Counted from the first letter of the stretch, positions 24,316 to 33,141 are shown. The stretch is 53,891 bases of DNA from Aquibaculum arenosum (GCF_029222965.1 NZ_JARHUD010000013.1:1-53891), one strand, 5' to 3'. Translations and numbers: made by a program. The notes: a model not told the origin generated them from the sequence alone.

Positions 24316-25344
24316 TTACTGGGGGTGTGACTGCAATGGTGGCCGCGGCAGGGCAGAGGCTGCGCCGACGGTCTCGCTCGAACTCGGTAGCGGTGCCAGG
24401 TCGAAGAGCCCGGGGTGCACGATCCGCTCTTTCGGCCAGAGCAGGTAACGGGCCGCGATCTCAGCATAGCCGGAGAAGCGATAGCCGCCATTGGCTGCCA
24501 GCAGCCGCGCCTTTTCCTGGCGCCAAAGCGCGGGCAGGCGGAACCAGGGTTCGTTAGGTTGAGCGTGGTGCAGGGCGTGCAGGTTGTTGTTCAGATAGAG
24601 CAGCGCCATCGGCGCGGCGGCCTCCACGACCACGCTGCGCTCGGACACCGTGGGGCGTGCCTGGTGCTCGGCAAAGGAGCGCAGCAGTGTGAGAGCCGTG
24701 CCGGGATAGACGAAGAGCAGCAGATAGCTGAGTGGCGACAAGCCACAGACACCAACAACCCAGCCCAGAACCAGCCCGCTGCCAAGCAGATTGAACAGCC
24801 AGGCGCGCCACAGCAGTGAACCGCTGACAAGGGCGAGGATCTCGCCCCACAGGAAACGCCCAACCACCAGCGGCGGCCCCAGAACCAGACGGCCCAATAG
24901 GCAGTTGTTGATCCAGAGCAGCGCCTGCCGCGCCTTGCCGGCACTGGCCCAGCGCTCCGGCGTCAGATACCAGGACTCCGGGTCGTCCAGCGGGTCAGTC
25001 AGGCGTTCATCGTTGTGGTGACGGATATGGCTGCTGCGATAGATGTCGAAAGGCAACCAGAGGCCAAGGTTGGGCAGTATGAGGAGGCGGTTGAACCAGT
25101 CATAGCGGCTGGGATGGCCGTGCACGATCTCATGCTGCAGCGAGCCCTGCCAGGCAACCAAGTATCCGCCCAGCAACGCCAAGCTCCACCAGGGAAGCGG
25201 ATCATGAAACCAGGTTACAAGCCCAAAGGCGCCATATATCGCCAGTGCAACCAGCAGCGTCGGCCAGCCAAAGGGGCGCCGCGTGCTGGAGGGGCTGCCA
25301 GACTGATGTCGGCCTGATTCGAGGGGGTGTGCTGCGATGTTCAT
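24316..25344 (-). CDS. Membrane fatty-acid desaturase
   Basis: A 342-residue integral membrane protein. The three histidine boxes that hold the di-iron centre are all present: H71-E-I-V-H-G-H77, H106-I-R-H-H110 and H256-A-L-H-H260. Hydrophobic segments lie near 29-47, 51-68, 84-98 and 175-215. It would insert a double bond or hydroxyl into an acyl chain or related lipid in the inner membrane using oxygen and an electron donor not encoded here. It is divergent from an XRE-type regulator across a 200-base AT-rich gap, and that regulator may control it. Confidence 0.87.
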   Translation of the reverse strand: MNIAAHPLESGRHQSGSPSSTRRPFGWPTLLVALAIYGAFGLVTWFHDPLPWWSLALLGGYLVAWQGSLQHEIVHGHPSRYDWFNRLLILPNLGLWLPFDIYRSSHIRHHNDERLTDPLDDPESWYLTPERWASAGKARQALLWINNCLLGRLVLGPPLVVGRFLWGEILALVSGSLLWRAWLFNLLGSGLVLGWVVGVCGLSPLSYLLLFVYPGTALTLLRSFAEHQARPTVSERSVVVEAAAPMALLYLNNNLHALHHAQPNEPWFRLPALWRQEKARLLAANGGYRFSGYAEIAARYLLWPKERIVHPGLFDLAPLPSSSETVGAASALPRPPLQSHPQ

Positions 25345-25392
25345 GATGGGCTACGTAATGAGACAAGATGTCCGTTTGTTGAATTAATGCCG

Positions 25393-25418
25393 CGTGTGTT
25401 GATTATATACAGCATACG
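25393..25418. promoter_or_regulatory. Imperfect inverted repeat, candidate operator for the XRE-type regulator
   Basis: CGTGTGTTG and CAGCATACG match as inverted half sites at 7 of 9 positions around an 8-base AT-only centre. The site lies in the divergent gap between the desaturase and the XRE-type regulator, the usual place for an autoregulatory operator. Binding is inference. Confidence 0.45.
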
Positions 25419-25544
25419 GCGTTGGCGTGCAAGGGTGCGCTGCTGTTCGCTGGCTTGGAGCAGGGGACGTTCTGTGCTGCGGTATGGGGAGGTGTTCGGA
25501 GTCATCTGGTCCGGTGTGAGGACGAGCCTTCAGGGGCGGAGCTG

Positions 25545-26420
25545 ATGGAAAGAGAAGAAACGGTCGAGCAGTTTCGCTTGAGACTGCTCGAAGTTCTGGA
25601 GCAATCGGGTCTGAACCGGGCCGCCTTCGCGCAGCGCATCGGCCTCGATCGCTCGACGCTGACCCAGCTGCTTTCGCCCGAGAACCAGCGTCTGCCGCGG
25701 GCGGAAACCGTGGTGGCCATCGCGCGGCAAGCGCAGGTGAGCTGCGACTGGCTGCTGGGCGTGAGCCAGGACGCGCGGCCCGGCGCCGAACTGGTCCAGG
25801 CCGCGATGGAGATCGAGGCAGGCGCCGGGAGCCCGCTGGATGCCAGACTGCAGCGCTGGCACGCGGAGGCTGCCGGCTACAAGATTCGCTATGTACCGAC
25901 CACGCTGCCCGACCTGCTGAAGACCGAAGCGGTCATACGCTATGAGGTGGGGGAGGATGGCTTGGTACACGACCGCCAGCGCGAGCATGCCGAGGCGCGG
26001 CTCGCGTACAGCCGTCGCCCGGAAACCGAGATGGAGGCCTGCTGCGCCCTGCAGACCGTGGAGGCTTTCGCCCGTGGCGAGATGATCTGGCGCGACCTGC
26101 CGGTGGCCGACCGGCGCGAACAACTTGTGCAGATGATCGAACTGGTGGACGAACTCTATCCGACCTTCCGCTGGTTCCTCTATGACGGGCGCCGGCGCTT
26201 CGCCGCGCCGATGAATGTCTTCGGGCCGAAGCGGGCGACGCTCTACATCGGGGACATGTTCTTCGTCTTCAACGCGACCGAACAGATCCGCGTGCTCACG
26301 CGCCACTTCGATGATTTGATCCGTGCCGCCGTGGTGCAGCCCACGGAAGTGAAGGGGTTCCTCGGCGATCTGCTGCAGGATCTGGATAAGGGCCGGAAAG
26401 GCAGGCAGGCAAAGGCATGA
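25545..26420 (+). CDS. XRE-family transcriptional regulator with long C-terminal domain
   Basis: A 291-residue protein from ATG 25545 (GGAG upstream). Residues about 8-68 form a Cro/CI-type helix-turn-helix (GLNRAAFAQRIGLDRSTLTQLL). The remaining 220 residues form a conserved-looking alpha/beta domain (EAAGYKIRYVPTTLPDLLKTEAVIRYE, TFRWFLYDGRRRFAAPMNVFGPKRATLYIGDMFFVF). I do not recognise a named domain in it; it may sense a ligand or redox state. The ATG of the GFA gene overlaps its stop by 4 bases, so the two are translated together. Divergent position suggests control of the desaturase, its own operon, or both. Confidence 0.8.
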   Translation: MEREETVEQFRLRLLEVLEQSGLNRAAFAQRIGLDRSTLTQLLSPENQRLPRAETVVAIARQAQVSCDWLLGVSQDARPGAELVQAAMEIEAGAGSPLDARLQRWHAEAAGYKIRYVPTTLPDLLKTEAVIRYEVGEDGLVHDRQREHAEARLAYSRRPETEMEACCALQTVEAFARGEMIWRDLPVADRREQLVQMIELVDELYPTFRWFLYDGRRRFAAPMNVFGPKRATLYIGDMFFVFNATEQIRVLTRHFDDLIRAAVVQPTEVKGFLGDLLQDLDKGRKGRQAKA

Positions 26421-26857
26421 CCTCCACAACCCACAACTATCGCGGGGGCTGCCACTGTGGCGCCGTGCGCTACGAGACCGACGGTCCTTTGCGTCCCGTC
26501 GTCTATTGCCACTGCCGGCAGTGTCGACGGATTCACGGGCACTTTGCAGCCTATAGCGCTACGCCGCGCGCTGCGTTGCGCTTGCTGGAGAGCCGGGGAT
26601 TGCGTTGGTATGCCGCCAGCGCACATGCGCGCCGCGGCTTCTGTGCGGAATGCGGTGCGAGCCTCTTCTGGGAGCCCAAGAGCGCGGACTATGTTTCCCT
26701 TGCCGCCGGGTCTCTGGAGGAACCCACGGGCTTGGGGGCAGAAGCGCACATCTTCGTTGCCGACAAGGGCGACTACTATGAAATCGCGGATGGACTTCCG
26801 TGCCACGCTGGGGCGCCAGACGATAGCCTGCCTGGGCTGAGCGTCGCGAAGACGTGA
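26417..26857 (+). CDS. GFA-family zinc protein (glutathione-dependent formaldehyde-activating enzyme-like)
   Basis: A 146-residue cytoplasmic protein with the GFA zinc pattern: C12-H-C14-G, C31-H-C33-R-Q-C36 and C76-A-E-C79. The family takes its name from Gfa of Paracoccus, thought to assist S-hydroxymethylglutathione formation, but most members are uncharacterised, so formaldehyde chemistry cannot be claimed here. Its start overlaps the stop of the XRE-type gene and its stop overlaps the GTG start of the next gene, making a tight three-gene operon. Confidence 0.85.
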   Translation: MTSTTHNYRGGCHCGAVRYETDGPLRPVVYCHCRQCRRIHGHFAAYSATPRAALRLLESRGLRWYAASAHARRGFCAECGASLFWEPKSADYVSLAAGSLEEPTGLGAEAHIFVADKGDYYEIADGLPCHAGAPDDSLPGLSVAKT

Positions 26858-27675
26858 GCCTGTCGCCCATGCCGGGACGCCGCAGCGGCGGGTTGCCCAT
26901 GTACGATCTGCCGGAACTGATCGGGCAGACCGATGCCTGGTGGCTCGGGCTGGTGCATCACCTGGAAGCGGCGGGGCTGAAGGGGCTGCCTGAGCGACCC
27001 TGCCGGCCGGATGCGCCGGAGGAACTGTGGCTGGCGCAGGATCTGGCGCTCGCCCAGACCTGTGGCTATCCCCTGACCCATGCCCTGGCGGGCCGCGTGC
27101 GCTATGTGGCCACGCCCTGTTACGGAGCGCCCGGCTGCGAGGGCCCACTGTATTGCAGCGCCATCCTGGTGCATGCGGATGCGAGGATCACAGGTCTGGC
27201 CGACCTGAAGGGGCGCCGCGCCGGGGTCAACGACTGGCACTCCCAGTCGGGCATGAATGCGCTGCGCCACAGCCTGCTGCCCTACGCAGGGTCGGAGCCG
27301 TTCTTTCGGGAAGTGCGGGTTACCGGCAGTCACCGCGCCTCCCTCGCTGCGCTGCAGGCGGGGGAGGTGGATGTGGCCGTGGTGGATTGCGTCACGCTTG
27401 CGCTGCTGACGCGCTGTGCGCCAGCCGAGACTGAGGGGCTGCGCCGCCTGGCCTGGTCAGCGCCGGCACCGGGCTTGCCGCTTGTCACCCGCGCCGCGGC
27501 TGGAGACGCGGAACTGGAAAGCCTGCGCAGGGGCCTGGCTGCCGCCTTCGCCGACCCGGTGCTGGCACAGCACCGGGCGGCTTTGGGCCTGACCGGGTTG
27601 GTAGTGCTTCCCTTAGAGTCCTACGACGTTATTCCGGCCATGGCCCAAGCAGCGCCTCAGGATTTCTGGGGATAA
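26854..27675 (+). CDS. PhnD/SsuA-like periplasmic-binding-fold protein without signal peptide
   Basis: A 273-residue protein starting at GTG 26854, overlapping the GFA stop; internal ATGs at 26869 and 26899 are alternatives. The fold is that of PhnD-type binding proteins: YCSAILVHADARITGLADLKGRRAGVND, then SGMNALRHSLLP and HRASLAALQAGEVDVAVVDCVT. No signal peptide or lipobox is visible from any start, and no permease or ATPase gene follows, so a cytoplasmic binding or sensing role is as likely as transport. Its last 19 bases overlap the convergent 3' end of the acyl-CoA synthetase gene. Confidence 0.75.
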   Translation: MSLSPMPGRRSGGLPMYDLPELIGQTDAWWLGLVHHLEAAGLKGLPERPCRPDAPEELWLAQDLALAQTCGYPLTHALAGRVRYVATPCYGAPGCEGPLYCSAILVHADARITGLADLKGRRAGVNDWHSQSGMNALRHSLLPYAGSEPFFREVRVTGSHRASLAALQAGEVDVAVVDCVTLALLTRCAPAETEGLRRLAWSAPAPGLPLVTRAAAGDAELESLRRGLAAAFADPVLAQHRAALGLTGLVVLPLESYDVIPAMAQAAPQDFWG

Positions 27676-29555
27676 CCCAGCGTCTGCAGCGCTACCTCGA
27701 TCTCGCCCAGAATTGCCGGGTCGTCGATGGTGGCCGGCGGCGTATAGGTCTCCGCATCGGCGATCTTACGCATGGTGGCGCGCAGGATCTTGCCCGAGCG
27801 TGTCTTGGGAAGCCGCTGGACAACGGTGGCCGACTTGAAGGCCGCCACGGGGCCAATCTGCTCACGCACCAGTTTGATGGCTTCGGTGACAATCTCCTCT
27901 TCCGGGCGATCACAGCCGGCGTTGAGCACCAGGAAGCCCACGGGCAGCTGCCCCTTGAGACTGTCGTGCACACCGATCACTGCGCACTCCGCAACGTCCG
28001 GATGGGTCGCAAGGGCTTCCTCGATCGCACCGGTGGAGAGGCGGTGGCCGGCCACGTTGATGATGTCATCGGTGCGGGCCATGACGAAAACGTAGCCGTC
28101 TTCGTCGAGGTAACCCGCATCGCCGGTCTGGTAGAAGCCGGGATAGGTCGAGAGATAGGTCTGCTCGAAGCGCTCGCGCGCGTTCCAGAGCGTTGGGAAG
28201 GTGCCTGGCGGCAGTGGCAGCTTGCCGACGATGGCGCCGATGGTGTTGGCCGCCACCTCCTTGCCTTCGGGATCGAGCACGCGCAGATCCCATCCTGGGA
28301 CCGCGCGGGTGGGGGAGCCCGGCTTGACCGGCAGCGCTTCGATGCCCATGCAGTTGGCTGCGATGGGCCAGCCGGTTTCCGTCTGCCACCAGTGGTCGAT
28401 CACCGGCACCTGCAGCTTGTCCTGGGCCCAGAGCAGGGTGTCGGGGTCGCAGCGCTCGCCGGCCAGGAAGAGGGCGCGGAAACGCGAGAGGTCGTGCTTG
28501 GCGATGAGCTCGCCCCGCGGGTCCTGCTGGCGGATGGCGCGGAACGCGGTGGGCGCAGTGAAGAGAGTGACCACGCCATGCTGGGCGATGACCCGCCAGA
28601 AGGCGCCGGCATCCGGCGTGCCCACGGGTTTGCCTTCGTAGAGGACGGTCGTGGCGCCGTGCAGCAGCGGTGCGTAGACGATGTAGCTGTGGCCGACCAC
28701 CCAGCCGACATCAGAGGCCGACCAGTAAACCTCTCCCGGCTCGATGTTGTAGATGTTCTTCATGGACCAGGGCAGGGCGACGGCGTGGCCGCCGGTGTCG
28801 CGCACGATCCCCTTGGGCTGTCCCGTCGTGCCGGAGGTGTAGAGGATATATAGGGGATCGGTGGCCGCGATGGCCACGCAGTCGGCAGGGGGTGAACCAC
28901 TCACCGCCTCCATCCAGTCCTCGTCGCGCCCTGGCTGCAGGCTGCAGTCCTGCTGCGGGCGGCGGAAGATCAGGCAGCTCTCCGGCTTGTGCCGGGCTTC
29001 CTCAATCGCCCGGTCGAGCAGCGGCTTGTAGGCCACCACCCGCTCCCCTTCGATGCCGCAGGAGGCGGAGAGCACCAGCTTGGGCGCGCAGTCATCGATG
29101 CGCTTGGCCAATTCATGCGCGGCGAAGCCGCCGAAGACGACCGAGTGCACCGCTCCCAGTCTGGCGCAGGCCAGCATTGCCATGACCGTTTCCGGGATCA
29201 TCGGCATGTAGATGATGACACGGTCCCCCACGCCCACGCCGCGCGCCTTAAGCGCACCTGCCAGCTCCGCCACGCGGTCACGCAGTTCGCGATAGGTGAA
29301 GCGCGCCACGGTGTTGGTGACCGGGGAGTCGTAGATCAGGGCGCACTGCTCACCGCGGCCGGCTGCGACGTGGCGATCCAAGGCGTTGTGACAGGTGTTG
29401 ATGCGGCCGCCGGTGAACCAGCGATAGTGCGGTGCGTCGCTGTCATCGAGCACGCGGTCCCAGCGCTTCTCCCACTCCAGCGCCTCCGCGGCCTCGGCCC
29501 AGAAGCCTTCAGGGTCGCGCAGGGAACGGGCATGCACTTCGTCGAACTCACCCAT
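27657..29555 (-). CDS. prpE: Propionyl-CoA synthetase (acetyl-CoA synthetase family)
   Basis: A 632-residue cytoplasmic enzyme that adenylates a short acid and transfers it to CoA. The ATG at 29555 follows GGAGG; a TTG two codons earlier is also possible. Motifs include the phosphate loop YTSGTTGQPKG, the GWVVGHSYIVYAPLLHGATTVLYEG region shared by PrpE and Acs, and the regulatory lysine in KTRSGKIL near the C-terminus, commonly acetylated in this family. The N-terminal WFTGGRINTCHNALDRHV fits PrpE better than Acs, but acetate use cannot be excluded. It is downstream of fixJ in the same direction with 113 bases between, so oxygen-linked control by the FixLJ system is possible. Confidence 0.85.
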   Translation of the reverse strand: MGEFDEVHARSLRDPEGFWAEAAEALEWEKRWDRVLDDSDAPHYRWFTGGRINTCHNALDRHVAAGRGEQCALIYDSPVTNTVARFTYRELRDRVAELAGALKARGVGVGDRVIIYMPMIPETVMAMLACARLGAVHSVVFGGFAAHELAKRIDDCAPKLVLSASCGIEGERVVAYKPLLDRAIEEARHKPESCLIFRRPQQDCSLQPGRDEDWMEAVSGSPPADCVAIAATDPLYILYTSGTTGQPKGIVRDTGGHAVALPWSMKNIYNIEPGEVYWSASDVGWVVGHSYIVYAPLLHGATTVLYEGKPVGTPDAGAFWRVIAQHGVVTLFTAPTAFRAIRQQDPRGELIAKHDLSRFRALFLAGERCDPDTLLWAQDKLQVPVIDHWWQTETGWPIAANCMGIEALPVKPGSPTRAVPGWDLRVLDPEGKEVAANTIGAIVGKLPLPPGTFPTLWNARERFEQTYLSTYPGFYQTGDAGYLDEDGYVFVMARTDDIINVAGHRLSTGAIEEALATHPDVAECAVIGVHDSLKGQLPVGFLVLNAGCDRPEEEIVTEAIKLVREQIGPVAAFKSATVVQRLPKTRSGKILRATMRKIADAETYTPPATIDDPAILGEIEVALQTLGYPQKS

Positions 29556-29668
29556 GGCCAAGGGTCCTCCCGGGGTTGTTTACCTCTTGTCCTGGAGTGT
29601 TGCGCAAAAGGCCGGCCGGGTAAATCGGCATAACCAGTTCGGAGTGTGAGCAGGCTGGTGCTGCTTGC

Positions 29669-30280
29669 TTACACCTCGATGCCGGCCTGTAGCGCCAAGC
29701 GCACCAAGTGGGACAGGCTTTTGGCGCCCATCTTGTCCATGACCCGGCTGCGGTGCACTTCCACAGTGCGTGCCGAGATGCCGAGTTCAAAGGCGATCAC
29801 CTTGTTGGGCTGCCCGAGAACGAGCTGCTCCAGCACGTCGCGTTCGCGCGGCGTGAGGCTGTCCAGTCTCTCGACGACCTCAGCTCGTTCTTTGGTACGC
29901 CCCTGGCGCTCCTTTTCATAGGCCATCATGCGCCGTACGGCTTCCAGCAGGAGTGACTCCGTCAGGGGTTTCTCGATGAAGTCGAGTGCACCCGCCTTCA
30001 TGGCACGCACCGCGATGGGCACGTCGCCGTGGCCGGTCATCACCACAACGGGCAGTTCCGATCCTTGCTGGCGCAGGCGGTCGAGCAGTTCCAGCCCGTC
30101 CATACCCGGCATGCGCACGTCGAGCAGCAAGCCACCGCGCAGGGTGGGGCTCCAGGCGTCGAGAAAGAGTTGGGCCGATTCAAAGCCGATGGTGGTGTAG
30201 CCCTCGACCTCGAGCAGCACGGCAAGCGAATCCCGCACCGCCGGGTCATCATCGACAATGTAGATGGGATGGTCAGTCAT
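29669..30280 (-). CDS. fixJ: FixJ-like LuxR/NarL-family response regulator
   Basis: A 203-residue protein. The receiver domain has D10-D11-D12, phospho-acceptor D54 (LLLDVRMPGMDG, the same position as in FixJ) and a lysine in FIEKPL. The C-terminal LuxR-type helix-turn-helix reads LTPRERDVLEQLVLGQPNKVIAFELGISARTVEVHRSRVM in pieces. Its ATG overlaps the end of the fixL gene by 8 bases, so both are translated together. In rhizobia FixJ, phosphorylated by FixL at low oxygen, activates fixK; a FixK-like gene lies divergently just beyond fixL here, so the same wiring is likely. Confidence 0.9.
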   Translation of the reverse strand: MTDHPIYIVDDDPAVRDSLAVLLEVEGYTTIGFESAQLFLDAWSPTLRGGLLLDVRMPGMDGLELLDRLRQQGSELPVVVMTGHGDVPIAVRAMKAGALDFIEKPLTESLLLEAVRRMMAYEKERQGRTKERAEVVERLDSLTPRERDVLEQLVLGQPNKVIAFELGISARTVEVHRSRVMDKMGAKSLSHLVRLALQAGIEV

Positions 30281-32129
30281 ACGTCGCAGCCCGCTTGTCC
30301 ATTACTGGAAGGGAGACGCGAAAGCGTGTGCCGCCTCCCTCGACCGGTTCCGCCCGAATCTGCCCCTGGTGGGCGTCCAGTATGGAGCGGCAGATCGACA
30401 GTCCAATCCCCATACCGTTAGCCTTGGTCGAAACAAAGGGCATGAAGAGCTGGTCGGCCACCTCGGGATCCAGTCCTGGCCCGCTGTCGCTCACGCTGAG
30501 CTCCACGTTATCTGCTGTGGTGCTGGTTGAGACCAGCAGACTGCGGTGGTCCACGGCCTGTAATGCTTCGATGGCGTTGCGCACAAGATTGAGCACAACT
30601 TGCTGCAGCTGGGTTGCGTCGGCGAGGACCAGCGGCAGGTTCTCCTGAAGATCGAAACGCACCTCAATGGCCTCTTCCCGTGCGCCGATCAACGCCAAGC
30701 CGGAGGCCTCGCGCACCACCGCATTAAGGTCGGTGGGTTGGAGCTCGCTCTGCCCTCTTCCAATTAGTTGCCGCAGTCGCCTTACGATCTGTCCGGCGCG
30801 CTCGGTCTGCTCCACCGCGCGGTTCATCAAGCCAATGATCCGCTCGGCCTTTTCATCCTCTACGCCGTCCAGCATGCGCCGGCTGGCGTTCACGTAGTTG
30901 GCGACGGCGGTCATCGGCTGGTTGAGTTCGTGCGCGATGGCGGACGCCATCTCGCCCAGTTCGCTGATGCGGCCAATGCGATAGAGGTGGTGCTGCAACT
31001 CTTGCGCCCGGGCTTCGCTGCGGCGGTTCTCCGTCATATCGATGCCGGTGGTCACGAGATAGTGAGGAACGCCCTTGTCGTCCTGAATGGCGGCGGTGGA
31101 CCAGGAGACAAGCCGGACTTCGCCGCCCTTGCAGAGCAAGCTGCCCTCCCAACGGTTGGGCACCTGTGCGTCGAAGGGGCCGCGCTGCAACAGGCCGTGC
31201 AAACTGGTGTTCGCGTCGGGGATCAGTTCGAGAATGCTGCGGCCGACCAGTTCGCCGGCGCCGTAGCCGGACAGGCGCTGGCAGGCGGCATTGCTGCGCA
31301 CCACGCGGCCTTGTTGGTCGAGGACGACAACCAGGGCCTGGGTGGTGTCCAACATCGCTGCAATGAAGTTGCGCTCGCTCGCTACGGCCTGTTCGGCGGC
31401 CACGCGTTCGCTCATGTCATGAATGAAGCCGGTGAAGAGCCGTTGCCCGGCCTGGGTCACCTCGCCCACCATGAGGTGGACCGGGAAAACACTGCCATCC
31501 TTGCGTTGTGCCTGAACCAGTCGCCCCAGGCCAATGATGCGCTTTTCCCCGGTGCGAAGATAACGCTCAAGATAGCCGTCGTGCTTCTCCCGGTCAGGGG
31601 ACGGCATCAGCATGCTGACGTTACGGCCGATCACTTCGTCGGCGCGGTAACCAAAAAGCTTCTCGCCCACCCGGCTAAAGGACTGGACGATGCCTTTCTG
31701 GTCGATGGTGATGACGGCATCGGCCGAGGTTCCGATCACGGCCTCCAGGCGTGCGCGCTCTTCACGCAGTCGTTCGTCCTTGCGCGTCCAGAGCAGGCCG
31801 AGCGTCGCCGTTGCCCAGATGGCAACGAGTGTCAGCAAGCGGTTGCTGAGGCCAAGAAAGGTCGCTGGCGTGGATTCCGGCGCTGTCGCCATCACGATGT
31901 AGCCGACCAGAGTCAGCGCGGAGGCCGTGGTGGCGGAGGCAATGATCGCCTGCCGCCAGGGCAAGAGACTCGCCAGCATCACCGGCAGCACGTAGAGCAC
32001 GCCGACGGCGACACCCATCTCCGACAAAAGGTCAAACACGAAAGTGACCAGCAGCGCCAAGCCTGCCAGTCCAGCAACCACGGCGGGTTTGGACTGCCAG
32101 CCGTGTGTGCGCTCATGTGACAGGCCCAT
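30273..32129 (-). CDS. fixL: FixL-like oxygen-sensing PAS histidine kinase
   Basis: A 618-residue protein from ATG 32129, chosen because longer frames run through a palindrome and lack a ribosome site. The N-terminal part has four hydrophobic segments. Two PAS domains follow. The first is FixL-type: LFGYRADEVIGRNVSMLMPSP, then H183-D-G-Y-L-E-R189 and I-I-G-L-G-R203. By alignment from memory, H183, R189 and R203 match H200 (proximal heme ligand), R206 and R220 (distal) of Bradyrhizobium FixL, so the protein should bind heme and oxygen. The kinase histidine is H400 (AIAHELNQPMTAV), with N box NLVRNAIEAL and G2 GMGIGLSI. It phosphorylates the adjacent FixJ. Confidence 0.9.
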   Translation of the reverse strand: MGLSHERTHGWQSKPAVVAGLAGLALLVTFVFDLLSEMGVAVGVLYVLPVMLASLLPWRQAIIASATTASALTLVGYIVMATAPESTPATFLGLSNRLLTLVAIWATATLGLLWTRKDERLREERARLEAVIGTSADAVITIDQKGIVQSFSRVGEKLFGYRADEVIGRNVSMLMPSPDREKHDGYLERYLRTGEKRIIGLGRLVQAQRKDGSVFPVHLMVGEVTQAGQRLFTGFIHDMSERVAAEQAVASERNFIAAMLDTTQALVVVLDQQGRVVRSNAACQRLSGYGAGELVGRSILELIPDANTSLHGLLQRGPFDAQVPNRWEGSLLCKGGEVRLVSWSTAAIQDDKGVPHYLVTTGIDMTENRRSEARAQELQHHLYRIGRISELGEMASAIAHELNQPMTAVANYVNASRRMLDGVEDEKAERIIGLMNRAVEQTERAGQIVRRLRQLIGRGQSELQPTDLNAVVREASGLALIGAREEAIEVRFDLQENLPLVLADATQLQQVVLNLVRNAIEALQAVDHRSLLVSTSTTADNVELSVSDSGPGLDPEVADQLFMPFVSTKANGMGIGLSICRSILDAHQGQIRAEPVEGGGTRFRVSLPVMDKRAATYD

Positions 32130-32275
32130 GCAGGCGTTCCCTCGTTTGAGGCTTGCCATGCCACGATAGGCGGCTTGCCCGGAAGCGACAATGCTCCGCA
32201 GGCTGTCTACGGGCCTCGCGGAGGCGCCTGCAGGCTTTGGGTAAAATGAAGGGGCAGGGTCGCTGGTGAACCGAT

Positions 32276-32293
32276 CTAAGGGAAAACCCTTAG
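32276..32293. promoter_or_regulatory. Perfect palindrome CTAAGGG-AAAA-CCCTTAG between fixL and the fixK-like gene
   Basis: Two perfect 7-base half sites around AAAA lie in the divergent gap, 93 bases before the fixK-like start and 147 bases before fixL. It has the form of a dimer-binding operator and could serve FixJ or the Crp/Fnr-type protein, though it is not a standard TTGAT-N4-ATCAA Fnr/FixK box. The regulator is not known. Confidence 0.5.
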
Positions 32294-32385
32294 TGGTCAT
32301 TCCCAACTATCGGCATGGTTTGTCCGCTGGTTATCCCTGACGATGCTCATGCAGCCAAATGTCCAACGGGAAAAGGACCAGCACC

Positions 32386-33141
32386 ATGGCCATCCAGCTT
32401 GCCAGCGTCAGTCCCAGTGAGATTGACCCCCTTCCCGTATCCCTTCCCCAAAGGAGCATGCCGCAGCGCACGGACGCCGAAGCGGGCTGTGCGCTTTATG
32501 GTAGTCTGGGCCTGGAGGATCGTCGGCGGCTGCAGTCGCACAGCGCGCCCGTCGAACGACGGGCCGGCACCCTTGTCTTCGAGGAAGGCGACGATGCCGC
32601 GCACATCTATATTGTCGCGGCCGGTGTGGTGCAGGAATACAAGATGATGCCCGATGGCCGGCGCATCATCACCGCCTTCCACTACCCGGGTGAGCTCGTT
32701 GGCTTGACCTTCGGCGCCCGTCATAGCTGCTCCGCCGAGGCAGCCACGCACGCTGTTCTGCGCCGCTTCTCCCGGCAAACCCTTTCCGACTTCAATGATC
32801 GCTTGCCGGGCTTCGGCCAGGGACTCCTGTCCCACCTCAGCGATGAGCTTTCCGCGGTGCAGGGGCGCCAGCTTCTTTTGGGACGCAAGACCGCCGTGGA
32901 ACGGGTCGCCTCTTTCCTGCTGGAGCTCGCCGAGCGGGCGGCCCGCAATGGCGATTCCACCACCTATCTCTGGCTGCCCATGCGCCGTGAGGCCATTGCG
33001 GATCATTTGGGCCTGACCCTGGAGACGGTAAGCCGCGTCTTCTCCCGCCTGCGCCGCGAGCACCTGATCTCGACCGAGCGCAACGGCTGGATCGAATTGC
33101 TGGACCCAGAAGCCCTGAGCGAGATCGCCGAGGGGGATTAA
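32386..33141 (+). CDS. Crp/Fnr-family regulator, FixK-like
   Basis: A 251-residue protein from ATG 32386 (AAGGA upstream; an ATG at 32359 is also in frame). It has a cyclic-nucleotide-binding-fold sensor domain (RRAGTLVFEEGDDAAHIYIVAAGVVQEYKMMPDGRRII) and a C-terminal winged helix-turn-helix with REAIADHLGLTLETVSRVFSRL. The E-x-x-S-R recognition helix is that of the Fnr/FixK group, which reads TTGAT half sites. The N-terminal cysteine cluster of Fnr is missing (one cysteine in GCALYGS), so it should not sense oxygen by an iron-sulfur centre. That fits FixK, which is controlled through FixLJ, encoded divergently next door. Fix-type respiratory targets are not in this window. Confidence 0.85.
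   Translation: MAIQLASVSPSEIDPLPVSLPQRSMPQRTDAEAGCALYGSLGLEDRRRLQSHSAPVERRAGTLVFEEGDDAAHIYIVAAGVVQEYKMMPDGRRIITAFHYPGELVGLTFGARHSCSAEAATHAVLRRFSRQTLSDFNDRLPGFGQGLLSHLSDELSAVQGRQLLLGRKTAVERVASFLLELAERAARNGDSTTYLWLPMRREAIADHLGLTLETVSRVFSRLRREHLISTERNGWIELLDPEALSEIAEGD

Noticed and set aside
25400-25414. TTGATTATATACAG as an Fnr/FixK box
   Set aside because: Only the TTGAT half is present; the second half does not approach ATCAA.
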